Positions 38,381-48,604 are shown, counted from the first letter of the stretch. The stretch: 64,000 nt of DNA from Pseudomonas sp. SLFW (GCF_009905615.1 NZ_JAAAKW010000001.1:682001-746000), one strand, 5' to 3'. Notes: generated by a model not told the origin, from the sequence alone. Numbers and translations: made by a program.

Positions 38381-39385
38381 ATGAGTTCTTCCCCCTTGCG
38401 CATTTGCATTGCTGGCGCTGGCGCCATTGGTTGCACGCTGGCGGCGCGCATCGCGTTGACGGGGCACCCGGTGAACGTCTTCGCCCGTGGCCGCACCCTG
38501 GCAGCGCTGCAACGCAACGGCATTCACCTGCAGGATTTGCAAGGCCGTCATCACGTGAAGGTCAACGCCAGCGACAGCGCCGAAACCCTCGGCGAGCAGG
38601 ACATCGTTTTTCTGTGCACCAAAGCCCCTTCACTGAGCGGTCTCTTGCCGAACATCAGCCCTTTGATCGGTCCGAACACGGTTGTAGTGCCCGTGATCAA
38701 CGGCGTGCCGTGGTGGTACTTCCATGGTGAGGGTGGGCGTTTCGATGGCAATCGCGTAGAAACGGTCGATCCCGATGGGCGCATCACCGACACGCTGGAT
38801 CTGCACAAGGTCATCGGCTGCGTCGTCTTCATCACGGCGCAAAGTTCTGCCCCTGCTGTCGTAAAAACCCACAACCCGTATCGCATTATCTTCGGCGAAT
38901 TGAACAATGAGCTGACACCGCGTCTGGAACGACTGGTGTCGCTTATTCAGGGCGCAGGGATCGAAGCCCAAGGCACTGACCGGATTCGCGATCAGCTGTG
39001 GACCAAGATCATCGCCAACCTCACGTCCAACCCGGTTTCAGTGGTGACCGGCGCAACGCTGGAGCAAATCTATGGCCTGCCGGACATGCGCGAGCTGGCG
39101 CTGGCGACCTTCAACGAGGCGGTGCAAGTGGCGGCGGCTTATGACGCGAAGCTGAGCATGGAGCCGACGACTTTCATGCAGTTCGGCGCCAGCATGGGGC
39201 CGGTGCGCACCTCGATGCTGCAGGACTTCGATAAGGGCTTGCCGCTGGAACTGGCGGCGATTGGCGATGCGGTGGTGGAGTTGGCGGCGAAAGTGAACAT
39301 CCCGATGCCGATCACTAAAAGCGTGCTGACGTTGGCGCGGTTTTGCGGGGAGCATGCGCACCATAAGGAGCATGGGCGGCATTGA
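38381..39385 (+). CDS. Ketopantoate reductase family (PanE/ApbA-like) oxidoreductase
   Basis: A 334-residue NADPH-dependent enzyme of the 2-dehydropantoate 2-reductase family. Rossmann motif CIAGAGAIGCTLAARIAL (about 9-26), catalytic-region Lys in FLCTKAPSL, NGVPWW, and the C-terminal helical domain with LWTKIIANLTSNPVSVVTG. Pseudomonads carry several paralogues, so a role in pantothenate synthesis is not assured. The isolated position with no pan genes argues for another 2-oxo-acid substrate. Confidence 0.87.
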   Translation: MSSSPLRICIAGAGAIGCTLAARIALTGHPVNVFARGRTLAALQRNGIHLQDLQGRHHVKVNASDSAETLGEQDIVFLCTKAPSLSGLLPNISPLIGPNTVVVPVINGVPWWYFHGEGGRFDGNRVETVDPDGRITDTLDLHKVIGCVVFITAQSSAPAVVKTHNPYRIIFGELNNELTPRLERLVSLIQGAGIEAQGTDRIRDQLWTKIIANLTSNPVSVVTGATLEQIYGLPDMRELALATFNEAVQVAAAYDAKLSMEPTTFMQFGASMGPVRTSMLQDFDKGLPLELAAIGDAVVELAAKVNIPMPITKSVLTLARFCGEHAHHKEHGRH

Positions 39386-39414
39386 GATAGGGAATTGAGG
39401 GCCTGATGCCCACC

Positions 39415-39506
39415 CTGTGGGAGCGAATTCATTCGCGAGTGGCCGGTACATCCCACACAGGTTTGCCGGATGTACCACCGTATCGCGAATGAATTCGCTC
39501 CCACAG
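39415..39506. repeat. REPIN, class B
   Basis: Intact inverted arms GGGAGCGAATTCATTCGCG at about 39415-39438 and 39481-39506. It lies between the convergent reductase and garD genes. Confidence 0.9.
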
Positions 39507-39540
39507 GTTGAGACCCATGCCGATCTCGCGGCGCATGTGA

Positions 39541-41094
39541 TCAGGTAATCGGCGCCGGGTTGAACAGGGTGATGTCGTTGTGCAAGCGGTAATGCTCGGT
39601 CCAGGTCTTCTTCTTGCCGCTGGCGACATCGAGATAGAAATGGAACAGCTCCCAGCCCAAGTCCTCAATGCTGGCACGACCGGTGGCGATACGCCCCGCA
39701 TCAATGTCGATCAAGTCCGGCCAGCGTTGCGCCAGCTCGGTCCGGGTCGACACCTTCACCACCGGTGACATCGCCAGACCATAAGGCGTGCCACGCCCGG
39801 TGGTGAACACGTGCAGGTTCATCCCGGCCGCCAGTTGCAAAGTGCCACAGACGAAGTCGCTGGCAGGCGTTGCGCAAAAGATCAGCCCTTTGCGATTGAC
39901 CCGCTCGCCAGGGCCCAGCACCCCATTGATTGCGCTGTTGCCGGATTTGACGATCGACCCGAGGGACTTTTCGACAATGTTCGACAACCCGCCCTTCTTG
40001 TTGCCCGGCGTGGTGTTGGCGCTGCGGTCGGCCTCGCCCTTGGCCAGGTAACGGTCGTACCAGTCCATCTCCCGCACCAGTTCCTCGGCCACTTCCGTGG
40101 TTTCAGCGCGGGAGGTCAGCAGGTAGATGGCGTCACGCACTTCGGTCACTTCCGAGAACATCACGGTCGCGCCTGCGCGCAGCAACAGGTCGGAGGCGTA
40201 GCCCAGCGCCGGATTCGCGGTGATGCCGGAAAACGCATCGCTGCCGCCGCACTGCATGCCCAGAATCAGCTCGGAGGCCGGCACGGTTTCGCGACGACGC
40301 TGATCGAGCTTCTTCAGACGCACTTCAGCCAGCGCCATGATCTGCTCGATCATTTCGTTGAAGCCGTGTTTGGAATCCTGCAAGCGGTACATCCACTCAT
40401 CGCTCAGGTCGACCGACGGGTCGTTCTGATGCATGACCTGCTCGGCCTGCAATTTCTCGCAGCCCAGACCGATCACCAACGCTTCGCCACCCAGGTTTGG
40501 GTTGCGCGCCAGGTTGCGCACGGTGCGAATCGGGATGTACGCGTCCTTGGCCGTGATCGCCACGCCGCAGCCGTAGGTGTGGGTGATGGCCACCACGTCA
40601 TCGACGTTCGGGTATTTGGGCAGCAGCTCCTCGCGGATGCGCTTGACCGCAAAGTCCAGCACGCCGGTCACGCACTGCACGGTGGTGGTAATCCCGAGAA
40701 TGTTGCGTGTGCCGACGGTGCCGTCAGCGTTGCGATAGCCCTCGAAAGTGAAGCCTTCCAGCGGCTCGCCCCGGCCCGGCACATCGGTGGACAGCGGCAG
40801 GCTGTCCAGCGGTGGCGCGCTCGGCATACGCAGTTGATCTTCCTTGACCCAACTGCCGCGCGGAATCGGTTGCAGGGCATACCCGATGGTCTGCCCATAA
40901 CGGATCACCGCCCCGCCTTCGGGGATGTCCACGGTGTTGACCTTGTGGCTTTGCGGCACGTTGTCGAGGGTCACCAGACCATTGTCGAATTCAGTCCCCG
41001 CCGGTACGCCCTGGTCATTGACCACGACGACGACGTTATCGCGCTCGTGCAAACGGATGTAACGCGGCGAATCGGCATGTTGAATCAAGTTCAT
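39541..41094 (-). CDS. garD: Galactarate dehydratase
   Basis: A 517-residue member of the UxaA/GarD dehydratase family, which removes water from meso-galactarate to give 5-keto-4-deoxy-D-glucarate and needs iron. N-terminal SAF-like segment (about 10-85), then the main domain with [41 protein letters not shown] and [12 protein letters not shown] 41094 is preferred to a GTG one codon upstream. It lies 29 bases after the MFS gene and is probably cotranscribed with it. Confidence 0.95.
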   Translation of the reverse strand: MNLIQHADSPRYIRLHERDNVVVVVNDQGVPAGTEFDNGLVTLDNVPQSHKVNTVDIPEGGAVIRYGQTIGYALQPIPRGSWVKEDQLRMPSAPPLDSLPLSTDVPGRGEPLEGFTFEGYRNADGTVGTRNILGITTTVQCVTGVLDFAVKRIREELLPKYPNVDDVVAITHTYGCGVAITAKDAYIPIRTVRNLARNPNLGGEALVIGLGCEKLQAEQVMHQNDPSVDLSDEWMYRLQDSKHGFNEMIEQIMALAEVRLKKLDQRRRETVPASELILGMQCGGSDAFSGITANPALGYASDLLLRAGATVMFSEVTEVRDAIYLLTSRAETTEVAEELVREMDWYDRYLAKGEADRSANTTPGNKKGGLSNIVEKSLGSIVKSGNSAINGVLGPGERVNRKGLIFCATPASDFVCGTLQLAAGMNLHVFTTGRGTPYGLAMSPVVKVSTRTELAQRWPDLIDIDAGRIATGRASIEDLGWELFHFYLDVASGKKKTWTEHYRLHNDITLFNPAPIT

Positions 41095-41123
41095 CACGGT
41101 ATTCCTCAGTTTTTTGCTTGCGC

Positions 41124-42497
41124 TCAGCTTTTGGCTTGGGAAACTTCGCCAAGGTCGCTGGCCCGCACATCACCCTGCGTTGGGGTGTCTTTCAATTCCA
41201 CGCGTTTGATTTCGCCCACGATGAACACATAGCTGATCACCGCCACCAGCGCGTTGGCGCCGACGAACACCAGCGCCCATTTGAACGAGCCGGTGGAGCT
41301 GATGATGTAGCCGATGACGATCGGGGTGGTGATCGACGCGATGTTACCGAACATGTTGAACAGACCGCCGCTCAGACCGGCGATTTGTTTCGGCGAGGCG
41401 TCAGACATCACCGCCCAACCCAGTGCGCCAACGCCCTTGCCGAAGAAGGCCAGCGCCATGAAGCCCACGACGACCCATTCGATGTCCACGTAGTTGCAGG
41501 TCACGATGGAGGTTGAAAGCAACAGACCGCCAATGATCGGCGCCTTGCGAGCGAAGGTCAGGGATTTGCCGCGACGCAGCAGCCAGTCGGAAATGATCCC
41601 GCCGAGCACACCACCGATGAAGCCGCAGACCGCTGGCAAGGAGGCGATGAAACCGGCTTTGAGAATGGTCATGCCGCGTTCCTGCACCAGGTACACCGGG
41701 AACCAGGTCAGGAAGAAATAGGTGATGCCGTTGATGCAGTATTGGGCCAGATAAATGCCCAGCATCATGCGATTGGTCAGCAGCTGCTTCACGTAGTCCC
41801 ACTTCGGGCCGCCGCTTTTACCTTTGCCCTGCTCTTGGTCCATGTCGATCATGCCGCCGTTATTGGCGATGTGATCGAGTTCGGCCTTGTTGATCATCGG
41901 GTGGTTGCGGGGGCTGTGGATGATTTTCAGCCAGATCAGCGAGAACACGATCCCGACGCCGCCCATGACCACGAACACATGCTGCCAGCCGAAGGTGTAG
42001 ACGATCCAGCCCATGATCGGTGCGAACAACACAGTGGCGAAGTATTGCGCCGAGTTGAAAATCGCCGACGCGGTGCCGCGCTCGGACGTCGGGAACCAGG
42101 CCGCGACAATACGTGCGTTGCCCGGAAAGGATGGCGCTTCCGCCAGACCCACCAGGAACCGCAGCATGAACAGCGCGACGATGGCGGTGGAGAGGCCGAA
42201 CTCACCGACATAGCCTTGCAGCACGGTGAACAGCGACCAAGTGAAGATGCTCAGGGCGTAAATCTTTTTCGAGCCGAAACGGTCGAGCAGCCAACCGCCC
42301 GGAATCTGTCCGGCCACGTAGGCCCAACCGAATGCGGAGAAGATATAACCGAGGGTAACGGCGTCGATGCCGAGGCTTTTTTGCAGGCTGGAGCCAGCGA
42401 TGGCGATGGTGGCACGGTCGGCGTAGTTGATCGTGGTCACCAGAAACAGCATGAGCAAGATCAAATAGCGGACGTGCGTCGGCTTGGTTTTTTGCAT
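41124..42497 (-). CDS. gudP: MFS galactarate/glucarate importer
   Basis: A 457-residue major-facilitator permease of the anion:cation symporter family. It has twelve predicted helices, [16 protein letters not shown] in TM1 and the [21 protein letters not shown] loop 2-3 motif. A central cytoplasmic loop ([17 protein letters not shown]) separates the halves. Placement with garD and kdgD indicates galactarate and/or glucarate uptake. GGAG lies 9-10 bases before the start, preceded by an A-rich tract (42517-42526) that could be another Hfq/Crc site. The 42498-42737 gap otherwise shows nothing clear. Confidence 0.92.
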   Translation of the reverse strand: MQKTKPTHVRYLILLMLFLVTTINYADRATIAIAGSSLQKSLGIDAVTLGYIFSAFGWAYVAGQIPGGWLLDRFGSKKIYALSIFTWSLFTVLQGYVGEFGLSTAIVALFMLRFLVGLAEAPSFPGNARIVAAWFPTSERGTASAIFNSAQYFATVLFAPIMGWIVYTFGWQHVFVVMGGVGIVFSLIWLKIIHSPRNHPMINKAELDHIANNGGMIDMDQEQGKGKSGGPKWDYVKQLLTNRMMLGIYLAQYCINGITYFFLTWFPVYLVQERGMTILKAGFIASLPAVCGFIGGVLGGIISDWLLRRGKSLTFARKAPIIGGLLLSTSIVTCNYVDIEWVVVGFMALAFFGKGVGALGWAVMSDASPKQIAGLSGGLFNMFGNIASITTPIVIGYIISSTGSFKWALVFVGANALVAVISYVFIVGEIKRVELKDTPTQGDVRASDLGEVSQAKS

Positions 42498-42737
42498 GTT
42501 CGAAAACTCCCACTCATTATTTTTTTACGCGGGTTAAACGATTTTTTATGTGTGTGTGCTGCTCGCCTCTGCCCCTAAAATCCAGATGCGATTGAAGCCG
42601 TGTTTCAAAGGTGCAGCTTCACGCTGAAGCCACGGTGACGCCTAGGGTCGAACTCACGCGCAGGCGACCTTGCCTACGCGAATGGCATGAAACGAGAAAT
42701 GGGATAACGCCTGTCCGTGTTGCGAAACCTCGACGGC

Positions 42738-42765
42738 AAAAAACCGCTGATCGCTCAGCGGTTTT
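42738..42765 (-). terminator. Rho-independent terminator after kdgD
   Basis: A 9-bp stem (AACCGCTGA / TCAGCGGTT) with the 4-base loop TCGC, ending on the minus strand in six T. It lies 16 bases past the kdgD stop and separates it from gudP, so gudP-garD probably has its own promoter. Confidence 0.9.
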
Positions 42766-42780
42766 GCGGCAGGTCGAGTG

Positions 42781-43692
42781 TTACTGCTGACCTTGCTTGT
42801 CCATCAGCGCAGCGAGCATTTCGAACTCTTCTGGCGTCAGGTCGGTCAATGGCGCACGCACCGGGCCTGCGTCGTAGCCAGCGATTTTCGCGCCCGCTTT
42901 CACGATGCTGACTGCGTAGCCAGCTTTGCGGTTACGGATGTCCAGGTACGGCAGGAAGAAGTCGTCGATCAGCTTGCCAACGGTGGCGTGATCGTCTTTG
43001 GCGATAGCGTGATAGAAGTCCATCGCCAGCTTCGGTACGAAGTTGAACACCGCCGAGGAGTAGACCGGTACGCCCAGCGCCTTGTAAGCGGCGGCGTAGA
43101 CTTCGGCAGTCGGCAGACCGCCCAGGTAAGAGAAACGGTCGCCCATGCGGCGGCGGATCGAAACCATCAGCTCAATGTCACCCAGACCGTCTTTGTAGCC
43201 GATCAGGTTCGGGCAGCGCTCAGCCAGTTGCTCCAGCAGCGCAGGGGTCAGGCGGCAGACGTTACGGTTGTAGACAACCACGCCGATCTTGACCGATTTG
43301 CAGACCGCTTCGACGTGAGCGGCAACGCCGTCCTGGCTGGCTTCAGTCAGGTAGTGAGGCAACAGCAGCAGGCCTTTGGCGCCCAGACGTTCAGCTTCCT
43401 GAGCCTGTTGAATCGCTTGACGGGTCGGACCACCGACGCCCGCCAGGATCGGCACGGTTTTCTCACAGGTATCAACGGCGGTTTTGATGACGTCGGAGTA
43501 TTCGCTGCCGGTCAGGGAGAAAAACTCACCTGTACCGCCTGCTGCGAACAGTGCGGAAGCGCCATACGGGGCCAGCCATTCGAGGCGTTTGATGTAACCA
43601 GCGCGGTGGAAATCGCCCTGGGCATTGAAGTCGGTAACCGGGAAGGACAGCAGACCGTGGGAAAGGATGGACTTCAGTTCTTGTGGATTCAT
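42781..43692 (-). CDS. kdgD: 5-dehydro-4-deoxyglucarate dehydratase
   Basis: A 303-residue class-I aldolase-fold enzyme (DapA superfamily) that dehydrates and decarboxylates 5-keto-4-deoxyglucarate to 2-oxoglutarate semialdehyde. Schiff-base Lys167 in [10 protein letters not shown] and Tyr141 in VVYNRN are present, as is the [10 protein letters not shown] phosphate/carboxylate loop (52-61). The start at 43692 ([10 protein letters not shown]) has AGGG about 9 bases upstream, and the frame from 43767 is longer than the family. It supplies the next step after garD. Confidence 0.96.
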   Translation of the reverse strand: MNPQELKSILSHGLLSFPVTDFNAQGDFHRAGYIKRLEWLAPYGASALFAAGGTGEFFSLTGSEYSDVIKTAVDTCEKTVPILAGVGGPTRQAIQQAQEAERLGAKGLLLLPHYLTEASQDGVAAHVEAVCKSVKIGVVVYNRNVCRLTPALLEQLAERCPNLIGYKDGLGDIELMVSIRRRMGDRFSYLGGLPTAEVYAAAYKALGVPVYSSAVFNFVPKLAMDFYHAIAKDDHATVGKLIDDFFLPYLDIRNRKAGYAVSIVKAGAKIAGYDAGPVRAPLTDLTPEEFEMLAALMDKQGQQ

Positions 43693-43716
43693 TATTCGAA
43701 CACCCTGGGAAGCTAA

Positions 43717-43767
43717 TTGTATGAATGGATCACCAGACCTGCGCTGATGTCGTAAGTCATCGTACAA
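43717..43767. promoter_or_regulatory. Candidate sugar-acid regulator operator before kdgD
   Basis: TCGTACAA at 43760-43767 is the exact inverse of TTGTACGA at 44763-44770 upstream of the FadR-type regulator. TTGTATGA at 43717-43724 is one base different. The TNGTACNA pattern resembles operators of FCD-domain GntR proteins. Confidence 0.5.
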
Positions 43768-43858
43768 CTAGGAATGACATCTCTCAATAGGGGGGATGAA
43801 TTATTTATGTCCGGACAGGATGAGTGGTGTTTGGGGGCTTTGCGGGGATGAGAATAAA

Positions 43859-43930
43859 CCCGTAGCAGCATGGCTTGCCGGCGGTGGCGTCGTTGAAATC
43901 GCAACCGCCGGCAAGCCGGACCGCTACAGG
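43859..43930. repeat. REPIN, class D (GGCTTGCCGGCGGT type)
   Basis: Arms about 43859-43885 and 43903-43930 share GGCTTGCCGGCGGT and its complement, with an 18-base spacer. It is the only copy of this class in the window. It lies between kdgD and its regulator gene. Confidence 0.85.
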
Positions 43931-43960
43931 AGATGTTTTACAGACGTCGGTCATACGACC

Positions 43961-44710
43961 TCAGGCGCGTTGCGACTCCGCCTCTTCATGGGCATGACGC
44001 AACCGCTCGCGGCTGTTAGTGAGGTGCAGGCGCATCGCGGCGCGGGCGGCGTCGGAGTCCTGGCGGGCGATGGCGTCGTAGATCTCTTCGTGTTCGCGGC
44101 TCAGACGGTTCATGTAGTGCTGATGATCGTCATGGGCCAGACGCGCCGAATTCAACCGGGTGCGGGGAATGATGCTGGTTCCCAGGTGCGTCATGATGTC
44201 GGTGAAATAGCGGTTGCCCGTGGACAGCGCAATCGCCATGTGGAACTGGAAATCCGCCCCGACCGCATCGCTGGCGTGAGAAGCCCCTTCATTGAGGGCA
44301 TCCAGCGCGGCACGCATGTCGGCCAGCTGTTCTGCGGAGCGACGTTGTGCCGCCAAGCCCGCCGATTCAACCTCAAGACTGATGCGCAACTCCAGAATCG
44401 CCAATACATCACGCAGCGTGACAATGGTGGCCGGATCGATGCGAAAGCCGCTTGGGCTTGGGGTGTCCAGAACGAAGGTACCGATGCCGTGACGCGTCTC
44501 GACCAGCCCCGACGCCTGCAACCGGGAGATGGCTTCACGGACGACCGTACGGCTGACGCCCTGCTCTTCCATGATCGCGGATTCGGTCGGCAGTTTGTCG
44601 CCGCGCTTCAATTCGCCGTTGCGGATGCGCTCGGAGAGTTCGGTGACCAATTCTTGAGCCAGGCTGCGGTGCTTTCGACGTGCGCGAGGCGGAGCACTCT
44701 GATTTTCCAT
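43961..44710 (-). CDS. FadR-type GntR regulator of the galactarate/glucarate cluster
   Basis: A 249-residue transcription factor. Winged helix (about 15-80) with LPTESAIMEEQGVSRTVVREAI and GLVETRHGIGTFV, then an all-helical FCD effector domain (about 95-230) with metal-type residues in ADFQFHMAIA and REHEEIYDAI. FCD proteins bind organic acids, and position implies galactarate, glucarate or a pathway intermediate. The ATG at 44710 is used, although a TTG two codons earlier is possible and neither has a strong ribosome site. Confidence 0.9.
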   Translation of the reverse strand: MENQSAPPRARRKHRSLAQELVTELSERIRNGELKRGDKLPTESAIMEEQGVSRTVVREAISRLQASGLVETRHGIGTFVLDTPSPSGFRIDPATIVTLRDVLAILELRISLEVESAGLAAQRRSAEQLADMRAALDALNEGASHASDAVGADFQFHMAIALSTGNRYFTDIMTHLGTSIIPRTRLNSARLAHDDHQHYMNRLSREHEEIYDAIARQDSDAARAAMRLHLTNSRERLRHAHEEAESQRA

Positions 44711-44762
44711 ATCCAACAGGCATCTCTAAATACGGTGAAAGGCTAATGATAGCTCAACCGGG

Positions 44763-44770
44763 TTGTACGA
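44763..44770. promoter_or_regulatory. Candidate autoregulatory operator of the FadR-type regulator
   Basis: TTGTACGA lies 53 bases before the regulator start, matching in inverse the site at 43760-43767. It suggests the regulator controls itself and kdgD. Confidence 0.45.
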
Positions 44771-44831
44771 TCACATAACAAACCCGGCGTGTTCGTAGGT
44801 TTTTGCGGCAGATGGGCCTGTCGATGCCGTA

Positions 44832-46568
44832 TCAGATCGCCGTTTCGGTAAGGGATTGCTCCTTCAACTGGCCCTCGTCGATGCGCACATGGCGGCGATG
44901 GAAACGCTTGAGGCTGCTGCGGTGGCCGATACTGAGCAATGTCACCCCTGGCAACTCGTCGATCAACGCTTGATACAGCGCGGCTTCGTCTTCCTCATCC
45001 ATCGCCGAGGTGGCTTCGTCGAGGTACAGCCAGTCTGGCGCGAACAGCAGCGCACGGGCAAACGCCACACGCTGTTGCTCGCCCGGCGACAGCATGCGCT
45101 GCCAGTGATTGCTCTCGTCCAGGCGCGGCACCAGATGGCTCAAACGGCACGTTTCCAGGACCTGCGCGAAACGCTCGGCGGGATAGACCTCCGGCGCTTG
45201 TGGATAACTCAGGGCTTCGCGCAGGGTGCCAATGGGCAGATACGGTTTTTGCGGCAGGAAGAACGCACGCTTGGCCGGCAGTTTCACCGCGCCATGGCCT
45301 TCGTTCCACAGCCCGCCCATCGCCCGCAGCAGCGTACTCTTGCCGCTGCCGGAGCGACCGCTGAGCATGACTTTCTCGCCTGCGGCGATGTCGATGTTGG
45401 CGTTGTTCAGCAACTGGCGACCGCCGATCAATGACAGGTCCAAACCCTGAACGTGCAGGGCATTGCTCTGGTGGGTCACTTCAATCGACGGCACGCGGGC
45501 TTCGTTTTCGTCCATGGCCTGACGGAAGCTGAGCAGACGGTCACAGGTGGCGCGCCACGACGCCAATTGGGTGTACGCGTCGATGAACCAGCTGAAGTTC
45601 TCTTGTACGTTGCCGAACGCCGAGTTGATTTGCATCAGCTCGCCCAGTTCGATCTTGCCGGCAAAATAGCGCGGCGCAGCGACGACAAACGCAAACACGA
45701 TAGCGATCTGTGAGTAACCGGCGGTGAAGAACGTCAGGCGTTTCTGCACTTTCATGATGGTCCAGAAGTTACTCCAGACCATGCCAAATCGTGCGCTGAG
45801 ACGCTGGTTTTCGTTGGCTTCACCTTCGGACAAGGCAATGCTTTCAGCGTTTTCGCGAACCCGCACCAGCGAGAAACGCATGTCGGCTTCATAACGCTGT
45901 TGTTGGTTGCTCAGCACGATCAACTTTTTGCCGATCAGGTGAGTCAGCCAACTGCCGACAGCGGCGTAGAGCAGCGCGGCCCAGAACATGTAACCGGGGA
46001 TGGTGATGCTGAACAGCTCGATGCTGCCGGACACGCCCCACAGGATCACCGAGAACGACACCAGACTCACGACGGTGCGCAGCAGGCCGAGGCTCAGGCT
46101 CAGGGTGTCAGAGGTGAAGTTGTTGAGGTCTTCCGACAGACGTTGGTCAGGGTTATCGGTGTACCCGCCCTGCTCCAGCCGGTAATAATTCTTGTGGGCG
46201 AGCCATTTGGTGAAATGCTTTTCGGTGAGCCAGCGACGCCAGCGGATGGTCAGCATTTGCGTGAGGTAGAGGCGATACACCGCGCCGAGAATGGCGATGG
46301 CGGCGATACCGCAGAAGTACAGAATCAGGTGGGTAAATGCCCCCAGATCCTTGTTTTGCAGCGCGTTGTAGAAATCCCGGTACCAGCTGTTGACCAGCAC
46401 GGAGATAAAGACGCTGAACAGCGAGAGCACGATCACTGCAATCAGCAGCACCCAGGCCATGCCCTTTTCTTCGCTACGCCAGTACGGCGTGACCAGTTTC
46501 CAGACTCGGGAAAAAAAGCTCCCGTTCACAGCGTCATTGACCCTGGATTCATCGATATCAACATTCAT
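44832..46568 (-). CDS. SbmA/YddA-type ABC transporter, fused permease-ATPase
   Basis: A 578-residue half-transporter: about six membrane helices (residues 25-345, SbmA/BacA-like with NSWYRDFYNALQNKD) and an ABC ATPase. Walker A SGRSGSGKST (403-412), signature LSPGEQQR (493-500) and Walker B LYLDEATSAMD are complete. Relatives import peptides such as bleomycin and microcins or move vitamin B12 and long fatty acids. The substrate here is unknown. The start at 46568 (MNVDIDESRV) is chosen by family length, without a clear ribosome site. It lies 99 bases downstream of roxR on the same strand. Confidence 0.9.
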   Translation of the reverse strand: MNVDIDESRVNDAVNGSFFSRVWKLVTPYWRSEEKGMAWVLLIAVIVLSLFSVFISVLVNSWYRDFYNALQNKDLGAFTHLILYFCGIAAIAILGAVYRLYLTQMLTIRWRRWLTEKHFTKWLAHKNYYRLEQGGYTDNPDQRLSEDLNNFTSDTLSLSLGLLRTVVSLVSFSVILWGVSGSIELFSITIPGYMFWAALLYAAVGSWLTHLIGKKLIVLSNQQQRYEADMRFSLVRVRENAESIALSEGEANENQRLSARFGMVWSNFWTIMKVQKRLTFFTAGYSQIAIVFAFVVAAPRYFAGKIELGELMQINSAFGNVQENFSWFIDAYTQLASWRATCDRLLSFRQAMDENEARVPSIEVTHQSNALHVQGLDLSLIGGRQLLNNANIDIAAGEKVMLSGRSGSGKSTLLRAMGGLWNEGHGAVKLPAKRAFFLPQKPYLPIGTLREALSYPQAPEVYPAERFAQVLETCRLSHLVPRLDESNHWQRMLSPGEQQRVAFARALLFAPDWLYLDEATSAMDEEDEAALYQALIDELPGVTLLSIGHRSSLKRFHRRHVRIDEGQLKEQSLTETAI

Positions 46569-46667
46569 GGCAACGGCTCGGCGGCAGGCATTTAGTAGCG
46601 TTGACACCAATGTGCCAGACGCTACACGCGGTCTTCCATGAAAAAAACTTTAACTGGCAATCCTCGC

Positions 46668-47228
46668 TCAGCGGCGAACCGGTCGCTTCTGCAACTTGCG
46701 CTGCAACGTACGCCGATGCATCCCCAAGGCCCGCGCCGTGGCCGAAATGTTGCCCTCGTGTTCAGTCAGCACCCGCTGGATGTGTTCCCACTGCAGGCGG
46801 TCCACGGACATCGGGTTTTCCGGCACCAGCGTGTCCAGATCGGCGTGCTCGGACAGCAGCGCAGCCAACACGTCATCTGCGTCCGCCGGCTTGCACAGGT
46901 AGTTGCAGGCGCCGCGCTTGATGGCCTCGACAGCGGTGGCGATGCTCGAATAGCCGGTCAGTATCAGGACACGCATTTCCGGGTCCAGTTCCAACAGCTT
47001 GGGCAGCAGCACCAGACCCGAGTCACCTTCCATTTTCAGATCGACCGTTGCGTAGTCGGGAATGTCCTGCTGGGCGAGCACCAGACCTTCCTCGGCGGAA
47101 CTGGCGGTGCTGACACGAAAACCACGGCGCGCCATGGCGCGTGCCATCACGCGAGTGAAGGTGGCGTCGTCGTCCACCAGCAACAGGTGCGGCAGTTCTT
47201 CGCCCTCGACCTGAATGTCATCAGTCAT
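46668..47228 (-). CDS. roxR: Response regulator RoxR (ActR/RegA family)
   Basis: A 186-residue regulator. Receiver domain (12-128) with acidic pocket DDD 19-21, phospho-Asp63 in ATVDLKM, Thr/Ser in ILTGYSS and Lys in CKPAD. It ends in a Fis-type helix-turn-helix (about 145-180) with HEGNISATARALGMHRRTLQRKL. The family controls respiratory oxidases and redox-responsive genes. The start overlaps the roxS stop (ATGA). In P. aeruginosa RoxSR governs cyanide-insensitive oxidase genes. Confidence 0.96.
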   Translation of the reverse strand: MTDDIQVEGEELPHLLLVDDDATFTRVMARAMARRGFRVSTASSAEEGLVLAQQDIPDYATVDLKMEGDSGLVLLPKLLELDPEMRVLILTGYSSIATAVEAIKRGACNYLCKPADADDVLAALLSEHADLDTLVPENPMSVDRLQWEHIQRVLTEHEGNISATARALGMHRRTLQRKLQKRPVRR

Positions 47229-48484
47229 GCTTCATCTCCTGTTGCGTTCCGGGGCAGACGCAGCTCGGTGAGCGTGCCGCCTTCCTCGTGAGGATAGAGT
47301 TTCACCGAGCCACCGGCGCGGGTCACGCTGGCCTTGCTCAAGAACAGGCCCAGGCCGAAGCCTTTGCCCTTGGTGGTAAAAAACGGTTTGCCGATCTGTT
47401 CGGCGACCGCCAACGGCACCCCGGCGCCGTGGTCGCGAATGGTGATGCTGATTTCCCAGGCGCTCCAGTCCAGACTCACTTCCAGCCCTTCGGGGCAGGC
47501 ATCGGCGGCGTTGTTCAGCAAGTTCAGCAGCGCTTGGGTCAGATCGGGAGGCGGCGCGACCATCGGTACGTCGCCCTGCCCCAGACGCTGGAAACGATAG
47601 CTGGCTTCGGGCCGCATCAGGTGCCAGCGATTGAGCGCCTGATCGAGCCAGTGGGTGACGGTCTGCTCCTGCACGGCGAGACGGCGATTGGCTTCGGCCG
47701 CACGAACCAGCTGTTGCAGGGTTTCCTTGCACAGTTTGACCTGGTCTTGAAGCACCGACAGGTCTTCTTGCAGCGCCGGGTCTTTGTGGTCCTGCTGCAT
47801 TTCCTTGAGCAGCACGCTCATGGTCGCCAGCGGCGTGCCCAGTTCGTGCGCAGCGCCAGCAGCTTCAGTCGCGACAGCCAGCAGTTGCTGATCGCGAGCG
47901 CCTTCTTCTCGGCGCAGGGCGCGCATCTGTTCCTGACGGCGCAGTTCTTCGGCCATCCGCGCCGCGAAGAAGGTGATCACCCCCGCTGCCAGCGCAAAAC
48001 TCAGCCACATGCCGTAGATCTGCATCTTCTCCCGAGCGATGGCGAAGGCTTCGACAGGATAGAAATTCGCCAGCATCAAGGTGTACAAGGCCAAGGCGAT
48101 GCCCGAGAGAATAAGCGAATAGCGCCACGGCAGGGTCACGGCGGCAATCGTCAGCGGCACAAGATAATAAGAGACGAACGGGTTGGTCGACCCTCCGGAG
48201 AAAAACAGCAGCGCGCTGTGAATGAACAAGTCGAACGCCAGTTGCACGGCGTATTCCAGTTCGGTCACGGGCCAGGACGTGCGAAGTCTGATCGCCGTCA
48301 AAAGGCAAACGATGGCGGAAAAGCCCAAGGTGATGTCCAACTGGAGCCAAGGCAAAGGCAGCAGGTTGAACAGGTAGGCGAACCCTACCGAACCGGCTTG
48401 GGCACCGAGCACCAGAATGCGGATGAACGTCAGTCGCCAGAGATTCTGGCGCGTGGCAGACAGCAATTGAACGGGGGCGAGCAT
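47225..48484 (-). CDS. roxS: Redox sensor histidine kinase RoxS (RegB/PrrB family)
   Basis: A 419-residue sensor. About six membrane helices (18-175), with the ubiquinone-contact motif GGSTNPF at 97-103, then the H-box AAHELGTPLATM (phospho-His213). Cys252 in KLCKETLQQL is at the place of the redox-active cysteine of RegB. The ATPase domain has N-box LNNAADA, DHGAG and GKGFGLGLFL. The start at 48484 follows AGGAG by 5 bases. It phosphorylates RoxR according to quinone-pool and thiol state, as shown for RegB. Confidence 0.95.
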   Translation of the reverse strand: MLAPVQLLSATRQNLWRLTFIRILVLGAQAGSVGFAYLFNLLPLPWLQLDITLGFSAIVCLLTAIRLRTSWPVTELEYAVQLAFDLFIHSALLFFSGGSTNPFVSYYLVPLTIAAVTLPWRYSLILSGIALALYTLMLANFYPVEAFAIAREKMQIYGMWLSFALAAGVITFFAARMAEELRRQEQMRALRREEGARDQQLLAVATEAAGAAHELGTPLATMSVLLKEMQQDHKDPALQEDLSVLQDQVKLCKETLQQLVRAAEANRRLAVQEQTVTHWLDQALNRWHLMRPEASYRFQRLGQGDVPMVAPPPDLTQALLNLLNNAADACPEGLEVSLDWSAWEISITIRDHGAGVPLAVAEQIGKPFFTTKGKGFGLGLFLSKASVTRAGGSVKLYPHEEGGTLTELRLPRNATGDEA

Positions 48485-48604
48485 GAGCTCTCCTGATGAG
48501 CGCTCCAGGGGAATCCGAGCGAGTATAACCAATGCGACAGCGCTTTCCGTCAATGTGCGTCAAAGCGCCACAGCGATGAGGGATCTTCAGGCTGCAAACG
48601 CTTT

